Assembly (NCBI RefSeq): GCF_033115175.1
Contig: NC_084827.1
Coordinates: 150,963,701 to 151,027,700, forward strand
Source of the DNA: Lepus europaeus
Lineage: Eukaryota > Chordata > Mammalia > Lagomorpha > Leporidae
DNA length: 64,000 bases
Direction of reading: 5' to 3'
How positions within the stretch are numbered: position 1 is the first letter of the stretch; each line of letters starts with the position of its first letter. The notes beneath the pieces are model-generated. The model was not told where the DNA came from, made no database searches, and was given only the letters and a program-made list of their open reading frames with translations. Below are positions 23,181-35,364 of the stretch, in pieces. A program made the position numbers and the translations under genes.

Positions 23181-23269
23181 TCCCGATTTCTCTCTCTCTC
23201 TCTCTTTCCCACTCTCTCTATAACACTCTGGCTTTCAAATAAATAAATAAATCTTACAGAAAAAAGAAG

Positions 23270-26200
23270 AAAAGGAAGGAAAGATAGAGAAGGAGGAGAA
23301 AGGAATACCCCCTTCAAGGTTTTGAACACAGGTAACCAGAGGAATGGATGACAGTAACTGGTGTTGGCCTCCATACCTGTGGATTCTACATCAAGGTATT
23401 CAACCAACCTCAGATGGAAAATATTTTTTAAATGTACTGAACTTTTTTTCTTATTATTCCTTAAACAATACAGTATAACAACTATTTACATAGCATTTTC
23501 ATTGACTTGAGTATCACAGGTAATCTAGCAATGATATAAAGTGCACAGGAGGATAGCATAGGTTAAATGCAAATACTATGCCATTTTATATAAACAATTT
23601 AGGTATCCATGGATTCTGATACCTGTAAGTTCGGGGGGCAAAGGGCATCCTGGAACCAATCCCTAAGTGAGACTAAGGGATGACTACTCACTAGAACTAG
23701 TCTCTCCCCAAGCACACAGCTAGATAACCTTACCCAACTACCTTCATAAGCAGGCCATGTGACAAAATCTTTGCCACTGGAATGTGAACAAAATGGTGTC
23801 CACCATTCGTGGACCGTATCTATATAAATCTTCCACTCAAGATTCTCAATGTCTTTCTCCTCCTGCCATATGGATGCCAGTATCTGAGACTTCTTTGGAA
23901 GTCAGGCATTAAAAATGGTAGCAACTCTATCAACCTGGTCCCTGAATGACACATAAAGCCCACGCTTCCCCCATCCCTGCTCAATCTGAAATCACCTGGA
24001 GCTGTTTCTACATCAAGAAATGTTTCCAAATCAAGAAATGAACAGAAATAGGAAGCGAAGAGAAAATGATGATTTGGCTTTGGGCTTAGGGAACACTGAT
24101 CAATTTGGTTTTAGAAAGTAGAATGTGAAGTTTCAGAAAACTATTCAGTAGAGAACATCTCAAAGGAAGTTGGAACAACTAACAGAGAGCTGAGAACCAG
24201 CTGTGGGTGTGATGCACAAATATAGGGGGCATTTGTTTAAAACGGGTGGGTAATGTGAAAGCAGATGAAGTTGATAAGAGGGAGGGGATACAGAAAACAA
24301 ATGGGAAGAATCTTTTAAAATCACTACACTAAGAACTTAGAAGAATTGACTGAAAGGAACAGAAGGATGGCCAGAGAGAACCAACATGGAAGACACTGAT
24401 GAACCATGAACCAAGTGTCCATATCCTAGTAAGACACCCAGGATGAGAGGAGCTTGTGTATGGTCAGGGACTCTGACAGTGCAGAGGCCAAGACTGGCAT
24501 CAGAGCACGGTGAGAAGGGGAACCAGCTTATATCCTAGCAGCAAGACAAGTATGTGGAGGCAATGACTACAGAATCTATTTTCCCCTCCGCAGAATTATT
24601 ACAGTGAAAATTTGAAAGCTGCAGCAGTAGTGAGAGGGAGTCACAGAGACAAGAGAAGGCTGTTCTCAGGCAGAGCGTCTTGACTGAAGCCGTGAGAGAG
24701 AAGGAAAAGGAGTGACGAACTCTGAAGAATTTGGGAGGGCATGGTTTGAAGTACACAAATTAAATATGCATCTGTGTCTAAAGAGGGACTCCTTCCCAAG
24801 AAGGCGTTAGTGAAAACCAACATAGCTGCCATGACTCCTAGAGAGGTAGCCGATGTGGGCAGGGAGAAAGAGGAGCAGGTGCCAAGCCTGACAGCACATG
24901 GCAGAGATTTGACCCCGAGAGGACCACATTCACCCTTCAGGTTGCATCCTTGCAAGATCTCTTAACACCTTCTTGTTGTCTAAATTTCATCTCAAACTCT
25001 TGCTCTTTAATCTAGGGATTTTCTTCTCCAGTTCTGTGTATATTATAAGATGGTATTCATTGCCACTGACTTTGGGCCTGAATGCTGTGTGAGTGCCCTA
25101 AAAAGAGATGATAACTATGTGAAAGCCACTACGCTGACTGATAGGGTAGAAAAAACCACTATTTCACAACTGGAGCACAATTTATGTGGAACCTGTTCTG
25201 GAAAACAGAATGCTCCTCTTGAATTGTATGCTCTCAAGAGTCTGGACCCCTGGAATAGAAAAGAAAATCTACTTTGTGGCCCTAGCCTTGAGCCTGAAAC
25301 ACAGTAAGACTAAGACCTCAGCAAATGACACCACTCTTCTTAATGTTATTATGAACAATTTTCCCCAGTAGTCAGTCTAGAAACATTGTCCCAGCCCTGA
25401 ATCCAAGGAGTGCTTTATGATAACTGAAACATGGGACTTGCATTGGAGGGACACTTCTGAGAGGAGGAGAGAATAAGAGACAGGACCACCACTGGGCCTG
25501 CCTATTAATGAAGAAGGTCAAATTTACACTTTAATCGTTTCACCGAACGAGGCGCTGTCTTCCGTCTTCGAGATGCCCTGACAGTACTGAAAGAAGTCAT
25601 CTGTCACACAACCTTCAACTTGTGATTCATTTTTGGATCCCACTGCCGATCTTTCCCTAGGAACTATTATTTTTCACAAGTCTTTTAATTATCTTGTGAG
25701 ATTAAGTTGCATTGCAATCTTATACTATGTGTTAGTAGGTTAAATGTAAACACAGGTAATGGGATCCAAAATGTGCTTACCTCTTTAAATGCTTCTAAAG
25801 TCTTATTTTGACTTTTCTTCATTTTTTTTTAAATTATGTAGAAGCTCCAGTACATCAGAAATGAGGCTGCCTGGCCCTCTCTGACCAATGAGAGCTCTAG
25901 ATCCAGATCAGCTAGTTTAGGGATGCCTAATGGAGGAGCGTTTCTGAGTCATTGCTGGGATTTCTTGAACAGAATGCCCCGCCCACCTGAAAACTGGTTT
26001 GGGAAATCTGAGTTGTGTCCAGAAGGTGCATCTATTGTGAAGCACCCTCGGGTATTAGGATTAAGATCCACAGTTGTCTCTCCTGCCCTCCCATCTGGGG
26101 CTCCACCCCCTAGGCTCACAGCTTGCATGTTATTTACAAGCATATGCCCTGGCATGGAGGGCCTGGGGGCAGGTGCATTTGCATTCTTGCACTACCAATA

Positions 26201-26795
26201 AGTGAGTCATCTGTTTCCTCCCACCCTTACTAAACCAGAGCTCTTGAAGCAGGACCGCACTGTGGTACCTCGTAAAAGTCATGTAACTTCGACTTGAAAG
26301 ATTTTTGGTTTTTCAAAGCAAGAAGAAGTTTTCGTTCTGAGATAAAACTTGGTGTGAGAAGCACATGTCTTAAAATTTGGTTGCTGGTTAACTGTGAAGC
26401 TTGCTTTAAGAGGAGAGATTTTAGTTCCTAGGCCATTGGGCATAGAAATGTGATGCGTGAATTTTCACTTTCTTAGCATAGGAGCTCCTAAGTTGTGCGC
26501 TCTTAGGACCTGATCATTGTGTGTCTTACCCTCAGTGCACTCATATGAAAAAAGGAACTGAAGTGCAGTGGTCCTGCTCCCCGCCTCCAAGACAAGGGGG
26601 CCGCTGGTGCAGCTGTGTCTCTGGTACTCCACAAAAAGACCGAGCTTTTGCTGATGCGCCATACGCTCCTGAGGGACGGCACAGGACACAGATGCGCCCC
26701 ATAAAAGGATTGACCATGTGTCATCCTTGTGCTTCCAGAAGGTCACGGCACATTAGTATTGGTCTTGGTGTCCTTCAGAGTGATAGGGATTTCAT
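23270..26795. other. Unique DNA, no gene seen
   Basis: About 3.5 kb without a recognisable SINE or L1. Open frames up to 121 codons (26521-26886 plus; 24641-24955 minus) overlap frames on other strands and show no domain, signal peptide plus mature region, or exon framework. The 25.9-26.8 kb part is more GC-rich than its surroundings. Confidence 0.5.
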
Positions 26796-26799
26796 TCAA

Positions 26800-27030
26800 A
26801 GTCTGGACTTGTCTGCACATTTGACACTAAATCATTTCCTGGCTCATGAAATCTATGATCTTGTCCCCTGTTATCTTATAATTTGATGTGTGTGGATCTC
26901 ATCTCCCCCACTGGATTGAAGATTCCTGAGTCAGGAATTGTGATTTGCTCATCTTTAGTTCCTCACAGCCTAGCGCACAATGAGGTTTCAGTGATGTCAG
27001 AACAAATAAACAAAAGAGTTCAGGAAAGTA
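26800..27030 (+). repeat. L2 LINE 3' end
   Basis: L2 3' terminal order: 'cctggctcatgaaatctatgatcttgtcccctg', here read in pieces, then 'ccccactggattgaagattcctgagtcaggaattg', 'ctcatctttagttcc', 'cagcctagcgcacaatg' and a terminal 'aacaaataaacaaa'. Confidence 0.75.
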
Positions 27031-27039
27031 GTCTAAACC

Positions 27040-27480
27040 TAATTCTTAGGTTCTACTGTTGTTAACGTTAAGTTGCATTCAAAGTTCATGATCTTTTGGC
27101 CTTGTCCCTAATTGGCAGAAAGATAAACAGCAATCAAGGGGATCATTGAACATACCCTTGCCATTAAGGATAACTCTCTGAAAATAAACAGACCTAGTCT
27201 CTGTCCATTATCAGGCAATCATATATAGACATCGTCACATCCGATTTCCAAAGTTCTATGAATATTAAAGATGCCAAGATGAAAGTCAAGAATGATGGTG
27301 AATGACAAATGAGATATATGATTTGGACTTTTCTTATTTTAGATACAGGTTAGAATTAAGAAGATTATAAATCAGTTGCTGAGGACCCAAGGAACTAGGT
27401 GCTCCAAAACACAATGGGTAAGAGCATAAATTAGTATTACTTGTGTGAGCAGAATAAACATACTTATTTATCCAGGAATT
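27040..27480. other. Unique AT-rich DNA
   Basis: No recognisable gene or repeat. Confidence 0.5.
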
Positions 27481-27485
27481 CTTTT

Positions 27486-28140
27486 TTAATTAATTAATTT
27501 TTAAATTAACTAATAAAAGTTATAATTATTTATTATGTACACATGTTGTTTTGAAATATGCATGCACCAGGATGATTAAATCAAGCTCATATATGTATGC
27601 AAGCCATCGATTCTACTTCTAGGAATTTAGCCGAAGGAAGTAATATGACGATGATGCAAAGATTTATTCAGAGACATTCATGAAAATTTTGGAAATAATA
27701 CAGCTATTTAAAAGGTTCAGTAGGTTTTTAATACTGTACTTCATCATGGTAAGATGATTTTTTATTATTTTTCATTCTCTGAAATCAGGGTGTGTCTTAT
27801 AGTCAAAGGAGTCTGCTGATTGTAATTGATAGGGATTTTTCTTTCTTATGGGTGCATAACCTAACAATTATAGGTGCCTTTCACTGATTCAGTGAAGTAT
27901 GAAATATTGATGTGGAATATGGTCACCACATATTAAGTTAAATAAGAATCCTACAGAAAAATTCAATGATAAAGTCCTATTTATGTTAATTTATATGTAA
28001 ATCTCTGGAAACAGATACACCAAATTTTTAATTGTGATTGTCTCTGGGTAGAGTAATGAGAGATTTAAGTTTTCTTTTTTGGCATAATTTACAACATTCA
28101 TGCATTGGAAAAACTAAAGATGTTTTCAAATAAATAAGTT
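27486..28140. repeat. Ancient L1 fragments (L1MA-like minus, then L1M 3'-end-like plus)
   Basis: 27486-27605 resembles the reverse complement of an L1MA-type 3' UTR ('tgttttgaaatatgcatgcacc', 'ttaaatcaagct'), also seen at 45.93 kb. 27606-28140 resembles a plus-strand L1M 3' end ('attctacttctaggaattta', 'caaagatttattc', then 'tgtctctgggtagagtaatg'). An unexplained 90-base segment sits near 27755-27850. Family names are tentative. Confidence 0.55.
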
Positions 28141-28365
28141 GCTTTGTTTTTAGCTTCCCACCCATTCTAAGGTTTTTCACTCAGAATGAGAAGAATTTCA
28201 GAACTAAATCCCCTTAAAGGAGTCAGGTGAGCAACACATTGCCTTTGTCTCTCACAATCACAATTGGCAACATGGTCATAGCCTCAGGTCCATGGTTCTT
28301 GGCTCTCAATTCTGTAATCCAAGCAATCCTTTTATGATGTGTATTAGTGGGCTATTAGTATGTAT

Positions 28366-28402
28366 GTATTAGTATTAGTATTAGTATTAGTATTAGTATT
28401 AG
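28366..28402. repeat. (TATTAG)n hexanucleotide repeat
   Basis: About six units of TATTAG, flanked by degenerate copies from 28340. Confidence 0.95.
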
Positions 28403-29930
28403 CTATCAAGTTTAGCCTAATAGGACTGATGTCACACTGACTGATGGTGAGGCATTGTCGACATTGCTTGACAGAAGGATGAAGGGGAAAGAGAGAAAGT
28501 GATCATTTGAGGGGAGATGCTAGGTATTCTAATAATGTAAGAGTAATAAGAGATGGGGGAGACATATTTATGAGTGAAGCTAGCCGTTTATCTTCTCTTA
28601 AACCAGAAGTCACATATGTTTGGTAAAGTTGTAGTTGTCAGGGTAATATTATTTCCACAAGTATTGCAGAATTGAAGATCAAATGCTTTAAAGAATTCGG
28701 AATGCAAGATCATCACCTAAAAGTAAGAGGGCTTTAAAAAAGTATTTAATTATATTACAGTATTTAAATAACCATAATTAGACGATAGCCAGTTATTCAA
28801 ATTTATTTAATGTGTGGTTTTTAAATTCCTAAGCATTGTGCTAAGTATAATGTTATGATCAATTAAATTAGTATTCTTACCCCTTTTGCTCTCAATAACT
28901 TCCCAGCCTTCCACTGCTATTAACTGGAATTTCAGTAGCATCTCATTAGTAATGGCTCATTGTTGCTATCCCGTCTGTTCCATTAATAATTTCTTTTTTT
29001 TATTAAATGAGGTGACAGCTGTCCCTCCTGCCCTCACTATTTTGTCACTATCTTTCTTCCCAAAGTAATTTTTTTCTGATCTTCCTCATTTTCATTCCTC
29101 ATTTTCCCCCCACAGACAAGCTTAGCTCCTGGTGTCTTTCACAAATGGATCTGGAATTTCTTCTCCGATCTTCACCCCGCCTACCCCAATCTGTTCACGC
29201 TCTGTCTTCTTGATTTCAGTTCTGTATTCATCTCTCCCCCTTCAAAACCCCTTCTCACTTCTCACCATCTTTCTTCCCTACTCCTCCCAATTGTCTTGAG
29301 CTCCTTTTCTGCTGAACCCTCATTCCCCCTCCTAAAAACCCAATCATGCTAACTTCATTCTCTATTTCTCTGTGCATTTTAGTTTATATTCTAAATATCC
29401 AGTCACAGAAACACAGTCTTTAACACAACGAGACAAACTTAGCACCGATTTCATCCTGGAAGCCCTTTGTGATCTCAAAACTATCAATATCATACAAACA
29501 GCCTCCTTTACTGCCATCAACTTATTTATTCAATTCTGGATGTTTTTCCCCTAGCAGTTTCTCGTAATGAGAAATGGAAAATGTTAACTTTGGAACAAGT
29601 CATCCACTTGATATCCAAATATAACTCCCAGGAGAACGTGTTTTTTAAGCAGTTCATCTTCCAGGACTGCCTTTTACTGAGAATGTGTTGTCACTATTTT
29701 AAAGTCTTCCCTCTTGTTGATAAATAAGCCAGCTACAAACTTTTAAAATAATTCAATAAGAATTATATCTTAGTTGAGAATTTTTTTAAAAAGTTATTCA
29801 GGACTCAATCTTAATTCTATCAGACTTGATTGATCTGTTTCTTAATTGTGTATGTAGAAGCACAGATAGAACTAGAAGAAACCTCAATGGATCCTCACTT
29901 CATAGATGAGGGCCCTGAAAAGGTAGAGCT
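28403..29930. other. Unique AT-rich DNA, no gene seen
   Basis: Pyrimidine-rich from about 29000 to 29350, otherwise AT-rich. Frames are 60 codons or less. Confidence 0.55.
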
Positions 29931-29932
29931 TT

Positions 29933-30097
29933 CAGATTTGTACTATTCAATACAATATCCACTTGCCACGGGTGGCAATTTAAATTTATACTAATTAAAC
30001 TTTTAAAACAAAAGTGAATATTCTTTAGTCACACTAGCCACATTTCAAGGGCTCAATAACCATTGTGGCTAGTGGCTACCATAGTAGAGAGTGTAGA
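29933..30097. mobile_element. hAT-type non-autonomous DNA transposon relic (MER-type)
   Basis: It is a short palindromic element. The left part 'ccacttgccacgggtggcaatttaaattta' and the right part 'cactagccacatttcaagggctcaataaccattgtggctagtggctacc' (both read in pieces) form the known 'tagccacatgtggctatttaaattt' arrangement of a mammalian hAT-Charlie-like MER element. The exact subfamily was not settled. Confidence 0.65.
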
Positions 30098-30299
30098 TTT
30101 ACAATATTTCCATTTTAGCTTAAAGGTTTAGACAATACAAGGTTGAGGGTTTAAAAATCTGGGACTGCTTCAAGTTAAAGATGCCAGTGCTCTCTAATAT
30201 AATTTATTCCATAATGTCGCCTCACAATATAGGAACCTGAGAGGTCACATACAAAGGGAAACTGAATTAAATATAATTTCATATAGTTGGTCGCACATG

Positions 30300-30510
30300 A
30301 AAAGATGCTTTTCAGCTTACAAAGCACTTTCACATCCATCATCATATTTGAAGTCCACAACATCCCTGTATAATAGGAATGACAAGTGTTCAACATAATC
30401 ATTCAGAGAAAGATCAGCAGCTCAGAGAAATCAGGGCTTGTCCAAAGGCACACTTCTTTTAAACTAGGACATAAACCTGTCTCCTTTTCTAAATCCTTTG
30501 ATCTTTCTAC
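30300..30510 (+). repeat. MIR-like fragment
   Basis: Words in MIR order: 'caaagcactttcacatccatcatcatatttga', read in pieces, then 'gtataataggaatgacaag', 'cagctcagagaaatcagggcttgtccaaagg' and 'aaactaggacataaacctgtctcc'. Confidence 0.65.
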
Positions 30511-30513
30511 CAC

Positions 30514-30809
30514 ATTAAAATGCATCAGGAAGATGGGAGTCATTTTTAAAAATACCATGTGCATTAAAAACATTTTAGAAGCCCCTAGCCTGAGTTTCGG
30601 TTTAAAGTTTAAATTGCTTTCTTTTGGGGGTGTGGGGGGGGGGCGGTTAAATTTGAAACTTCGTACCTAAAACCAAAACTCAGGCTAGTGGTTGCATAAG
30701 ATAATACATCCAAAATACTAGAAGAGCCTGCAGCTTCTAGAATGTTTTTAAGTTTTTAATGCACATGGTATTTTTTTAATGACTTCCATCTTCCTGATGC
30801 ATTTTAAAT
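30514..30809. repeat. Large imperfect inverted repeat (about 100-base arms)
   Basis: The outer arms are 30514-30582 and 30733-30809 (e.g. 'atgcatcaggaagatgg' against 'ccatcttcctgatgcat'). The inner arms are 30586-30615 and 30651-30688 ('ctagcctgagtttcgg' against 'ccaaaactcaggctag'). A G-rich loop lies at 30625-30645. The right side has about 44 unpaired bases (30689-30732) between its two arm segments, and the right outer arm has an extra 8-base 'ttaaaaac' unit. Transcribed RNA would form a long hairpin. No known family was recognised. Confidence 0.9.
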
Positions 30810-31084
30810 GTTTGATAGCTTCTCAAATTTACAACAGGTAAGGTAGCATTGCAATAGCCTAGACAAGAGATGGTAGCTTAGATGAAGGTGGCATTAGTGG
30901 AGGTGGAGAGAAATTAAGATGGTTGGGGAATATTTTAGAGAGCAAGTTCCCTGGATTTGTTGATGGAGAGGGAGAGAGAAACTGAGGAACCAAGGAGGAC
31001 TCAGGTTTCTCACACAAGCAATTAGATCGATGCTATCACTTTCTGCTGGGGGAAGAGTACTTGTTCCAAGAAATAAGTAAGATA

Positions 31085-31525
31085 TGGGTGTCTTTCTGCC
31101 TAAATCCCTCAGTGGCTCCCCATTGCTCTTAGAGCAATCCAACATTTTGTCCTATGAGACACATGTCACCTGACCACTCTCCAACTTCTCTTTTACCAAT
31201 TACCTGATGGCTCTCTGTCCACTGACCCCAGTGGCCTCCTTTCTGCCCCTCCAGCTCTGCAATCCTATCTTCTCCCTTGGTTTTGTTCATCCTTCCTGCA
31301 CCCAGACAGCTCTTCTTTATCTCTCCCCATGAATGCCCATTGTCTTCTCCCCAGGTCTGAGAGCAAATACCAGCTCCTTAGAGCAGCCTTTTCTGACCAT
31401 TCCATCTAAAAGGCTCCACATCCACCATCAAAACTGCACTGTCCTGTTTAGTTCCTTCATAGTACTGCATAAAAATTTCCATCAACTTGTACATTTACTG
31501 CTTTCCTTGTTGATGGTCTAAGAAG
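31085..31525 (+). repeat. L2 LINE 3' fragment (well preserved)
   Basis: Classic L2 distal ORF2 sequence: 'ctcagtggctccccattgctctta', 'atgagacacatgtcacctgacc', 'ccccagtggcctcctttc', 'ttccttctgcacccagac' equivalents, then 'gaccattccatctaaaaggctcc' and 'tactgctttccttgttgatg'. The frame is broken and it does not code. Confidence 0.85.
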
Positions 31526-31529
31526 ACAA

Positions 31530-32105
31530 AGACTTAGCTACTAACGTCAATTATTTCACATTTGGTTGGTATGGCGGCTAAAATTTGAACATAAATATAT
31601 TTGACATCAAGGTCTGTTCTTAATCACGGGTTTATGCTATGTCCTCATTTAAAAAAAATTCTCTGTGCTCATTTATTTGTTTGCTCATCAAATACTCATT
31701 GAGCACTTATAAAGTACAAGACATAGCAGACAGGCAAAATTTTGGTTCTTCAAAAACCAAATCTATTCCCTTTCTTTATATGACTTAAAATCCAATAGGT
31801 AATTCTTTTGTAAGATGGAAAAACAATCACCAATTCATTTTACCTATTTAAATGATTTCCTTAAATCTGCATATTCTGATTAAAACAAAAGAAACATAGT
31901 GATAAGCAATTTCTTGGGAGATAATTTCTTGTTTCTTTCCCCTACTCATTCCAATGACAAGAATCTCTTTTAGATAATTTTCTGGAATGGTGGTTTCGGA
32001 AGATTTTTTAAAATCACTGATCAAAATAAGATATATACGGTGCTTTGTCATAATAGACTGAATTATTCATGGCACAGATGTGATCCTTTAAATTTGTATT
32101 AAAGC
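31530..32105. other. Unique AT-rich DNA
   Basis: A short L2/MIR-like word ('caaatactcattgagcacttataaagtac') lies near 31688-31716. Otherwise nothing recognisable. Confidence 0.5.
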
Positions 32106-32109
32106 AAAA

Positions 32110-32290
32110 CCCTGAGATAGAAAGAATAGTGAGTTCAGCATTGAAAAACCAGGTAACAGTCCCAGCTCTAATAGTAAACTAACCTTAGCCAAGTCAGAAT
32201 CCTTTAAAAATTTCTTTCTTCATCAATAAAATGGGGGGAAGGGGTTGTGTGTGCTACTTGCCTCAGCAAAACTGTGAATCCAATGAATTC
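32110..32290 (+). repeat. MIR element
   Basis: MIR order: 'gaatagtgagttcagcattg', 'ccaggtaacagtcccagctctaatagtaaac', read in pieces, then 'ccttagccaagtcagaatcc' and 'tctttcttcatcaataaaatgg'. Confidence 0.7.
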
Positions 32291-32429
32291 ATGTAGTGCA
32301 CCGAAAAGCCAGCAGTGCTATGCAAGGTGTTTCCACCATTTAAGGACTTCACTTGCTCCTCAGAGGATGAGGAAAGTGGATGGGTCATAGGTACCAAGGC
32401 GTAGACTGTTATTTTTCTTTTCAATTTCA

Positions 32430-32590
32430 TCTTTCCATTCCTTCATGCTGTGATTCCATGCTCCTGAGCCTCTAGTCATGCTGTTCCTTCTGCCTGCAAT
32501 GCCCTTTCTTCACTGATGATTTTCTTTTCATATTTCAAGGCTCAGTTTGAAACTCACTAATTCCTATCTTTAGGCAAAGTAATTGATGCT
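32430..32590 (+). repeat. L2 LINE fragment
   Basis: The characteristic L2 stretch 'catgctgttccttctgcctgcaatgccctttc' (read in pieces) is followed by 'atttcaaggctcagtttgaaa'. Confidence 0.75.
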
Positions 32591-32689
32591 TCTGTGTTTT
32601 TTTGAGTAAAATGGTATATGCCTGTAATTGAGCTCATGTTAAGATAATAGAGTCATTCTCTGTTTGGAGACCACAAGACTGGGAGCATC

Positions 32690-33456
32690 TAATATTAACT
32701 GATAGAATTAAAAAGGAGAGAACGATCCAACATGGGAAGCAGGATACACAGCAGATTGATAGAATGGCAGATGTCCTAAACAGCACTCTGGCCTCAGAAT
32801 CAGCCCTTAAGGCATTCAGATTCAGCTAAAAAGCCCATTAGAGTATTTCAGGCATGGAAAGCCAAGACATTCTGACAAAAAAAAAAAATGACCTAAATGA
32901 AAGATCTCTGTAAGTGAGATCCCAGCGGAAAGAACGGGCCATCAAAGGAGGAGGTACCTTTCTCTGAAGGGAGGAGAGAACTTCCACTTTGACCATGGCC
33001 TTGTCTAAATAAGATTGGAGTTGGTGAACTCAATAGGCTTCCATAGCCTTGGCAGCTCATGAAAAGAGCCTTGGGTGATTACTGATGTCATAAATAAGAG
33101 TATCAATTGTTAAGTCAACAACGGGAGTCACTGTGCACTTACTCCCCATGTAGGATCTCTGTCCTTAATGTGTTGTACTATGTGAATTAATGGTATGCAT
33201 AGTACTCAAACAGTACTTTATACTTTGTGTTTCTGTGTGGGTGCAAACTGTTGAAATCTTTACTTAATATATACTAAATTGATCTTCTATATATAAAGAT
33301 AATTGAAGATGAATTTTGATGTGAATGGAATGGGAGAGGGAGCAGGAGATGGGATGGTTGCAGGTGGGAGGGAGGTTATGGAGGGAAAAAGCCACTACAA
33401 TCCAAAAGTTGTACTTTGGCAATTTATATTTATTAAATAAAAGTTTAAAAAAAGGT
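32690..33456 (+). mobile_element. Lagomorph L1 3' UTR, 5'-truncated, single module, with target-site duplication
   Basis: It begins at 'taatattaactgatagaatt' and runs through the '(c)agcagattgatagaatgg', 'cctcagaatcagcccttaagg' and 'ccatagccttggcagctcatga' words, one 'gtaggatctctgtcc' module, a G-rich tract near 33330-33385, AATAAA at about 33435 and an A tail. It is flanked by tgggagcatc at 32680-32689 and 33457-33466, a perfect 10-bp duplication. Entirely non-coding. Confidence 0.95.
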
Positions 33457-33466
33457 TGGGAGCATC

Positions 33467-34250
33467 ACAAGGGTATGGACTGCCCTACATTCATGGACAA
33501 TTTTTCCACCTCTCCACATCTCCTTGCTGTAACAGCTGCTTTCCATCTGCACTCATGGGGCCATCATGGCATCCATCACACATCAGTGTGTGCTATGCGT
33601 TGCCCCTGCTGATCCATTGCACAGGGCAGTCATTTGGTACAGGGTGAGGTCCTTGGTCCAAACAGGGTCAATCAGTGGTCTTCCTTGGGAATTTTGGATC
33701 TGAAACTGAGGAAAGAGGCTCAATATCTCTGGTTTTGAAGCAATAATATCAGAGCTAATGACAGCCACGTCAAGAGCAATGAAATAGAAATCTTCAGAAA
33801 GAAAATAATGAAATAAGTGAGCTAACAGAAACAGAGCTGGGATGGATGGTCCTGAGCTCTTGAATTCTCAGTTCTTGTGGCTCTAGAAAGCACACTACAC
33901 TCCTATAGTTTCCACCAAGACATCTTACTATCCTTATAGTGAATTATGCCCTCAAATCCTTATAATGAGATTCCCTTTGTGCATAGACCACTTCAAGTTG
34001 AATTTATGTTAACAACAAAATTTAAAAAGGAAAAATAAATATATAGTTTTAACTAATATAAATTGCCTTGTGCATTTACGAATCCCCGGCGTTTAACATA
34101 GTTTTTAGCTCATTGTATACTCATTAGCTAAATTGGTGAATTAATTAATCCTTATCATGATTCCTATGTCAAATAGTTTTCACAATGCTAAACAAAAATG
34201 CCTGATCATGAAAAAGACCAAATACAACAATGTGGTTGTATGTATGTGGC
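33467..34250. other. Unique DNA, no gene seen
   Basis: Short overlapping frames only; no recognisable repeat. Confidence 0.55.
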
Positions 34251-34253
34251 TGT

Positions 34254-34583
34254 ATCTTCATTTATTATGTATTGGAAAGAGAGAGAGACACACACAGATA
34301 CTGAAAGACAGAAAGCTCTCTCATCCTCTGGTTCACTCCTCAAATGCTTGAAATGGCCAGGGCTGACCCAGTTTGAAGCTAAGATCCCAGAACTCAGTCC
34401 AGGTCTGCTGTGTGTATGGAAGGGACCCTACTACTTAAGCCATCACTACATGTCTCCCAGGGTGTGCATTAATATGAAATTGAAGTGGAGAGTGGAACTA
34501 GGACCCAAATCCAGGCACTCTGGTATGGGATGCCAGAGTGCCCACTGAGAATCTTAACCACTAGACCAAAGGCTTTCCCCTAG
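34254..34583 (-). mobile_element. CSINE, diverged
   Basis: Reverse C repeat. On the plus strand it shows the tail-side GA-rich run (34275-34312), 'ctctggttcactcctcaaatg', 'aatggccagggctgac', 'aagccatc' and the head-side 'ccaggcactctggtatgggatgcc' and 'cttaaccactagacca'. Confidence 0.88.
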
Positions 34584-34779
34584 TTTTATTTCATAGCTAT
34601 TAAAATTGGACTATTTACTGTAATAGATACGTAGCACACCTTACCTTTTGAGCAACCTTCCAGACTACTGTAAGTCAATTACAAATATAAACACCTAGTA
34701 AAAGAACCACACCTTTGGACATCACAGTAGGGTAAAAAGTATTTAATGTGAAAGTGAATTCATGTAAAAGCAATGTTTT

Positions 34780-35010
34780 CACCTCAGCTCTGCTGCTTAG
34801 GGTCTTTGTAAATAAACCTCCCTGGGTATCAAGCAAAGATGAGGTAGAGAGTTTGGCTTAGATAATATCGATCCTCCTGACCACACAGTTGTGTTGTGAG
34901 CATTCAATGAGATCATACATTAAAGACCTTAGTGAGCTGTTAAAGCAATAACCCAAACAGGTATAATTTTCACCCTTATGCTGTTGGATCATGAGTGAAT
35001 ACTCAGTCTT
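34780..35010 (+). repeat. MIR-like fragment
   Basis: 'ctcagctctgctgcttaggg', 'aaataaacctccctgggtatc', then 'cacacagttgtgttgtgagcattcaatgagatcatac' (read in pieces) and 'agaccttagtgagctg' follow the MIR order. Confidence 0.6.
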
Positions 35011-35057
35011 CAATTTATGCCTGTAAGAGCTTATTAAAAATTTAAATAAACGTGGAG

Positions 35058-35362
35058 CTAGTTAACCCACTGATTGCACAACAAGTTAAGCTACTGCTTG
35101 CGACACTAGCATCCCATATTGGAGAGTCATTTGAGTCCTGGCTCCTCTGTTTCCAATCAGCTTCCTGCTAATGTACCTGGGGAGGCAGCAGAAGAGTCCC
35201 TAAGTACTTGGGCCACTAACCTATATGTGAGACCTGGCTTTTGCCTGGCACAGACCTGGACATTGCAGCCAATTGGGAAGTGAACAAGCAGGGTTCTCTC
35301 TTTCTCTCTGTATCTCCCCCCATCATCACTCTGCCTTTCAAATAAATAAATGAAAGTTTTGA
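35058..35362 (+). mobile_element. CSINE
   Basis: Plus-oriented C repeat: 'caagttaagctactgcttgcgac', 'agcatcccatattggag', 'tttccaatcagcttcctgctaatg', 'tatgtgagacctggc', a CT-rich run, 'ctctgcctttcaaataaataaa'. The head is eroded. Confidence 0.9.
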
Positions 35363-35364
35363 AA

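Larger units (their letters stand above)
21405..23262 (+). mobile_element. CSINE split in two by a nested L1
   Basis: The first part, 21405-21638, is the C-repeat head and body ('gggcttgcattgtggtgcagttggttaag', here read in pieces, then 'cagctccctgctaatg', 'gaagacctggatggag' and 'ccagcctggcc'). The second part, 23182-23262, is its CT-rich stretch, 'tggctttcaaataaataaa' and the A-rich tail. Removing 21639-23191 rejoins them. The host C repeat is moderately diverged and therefore older than the L1 inside it. Confidence 0.92.

Noticed and set aside
28366..28402. CRISPR-like regular repeat
   Set aside because: Contiguous hexanucleotide microsatellite without spacers, in a mammalian genome.
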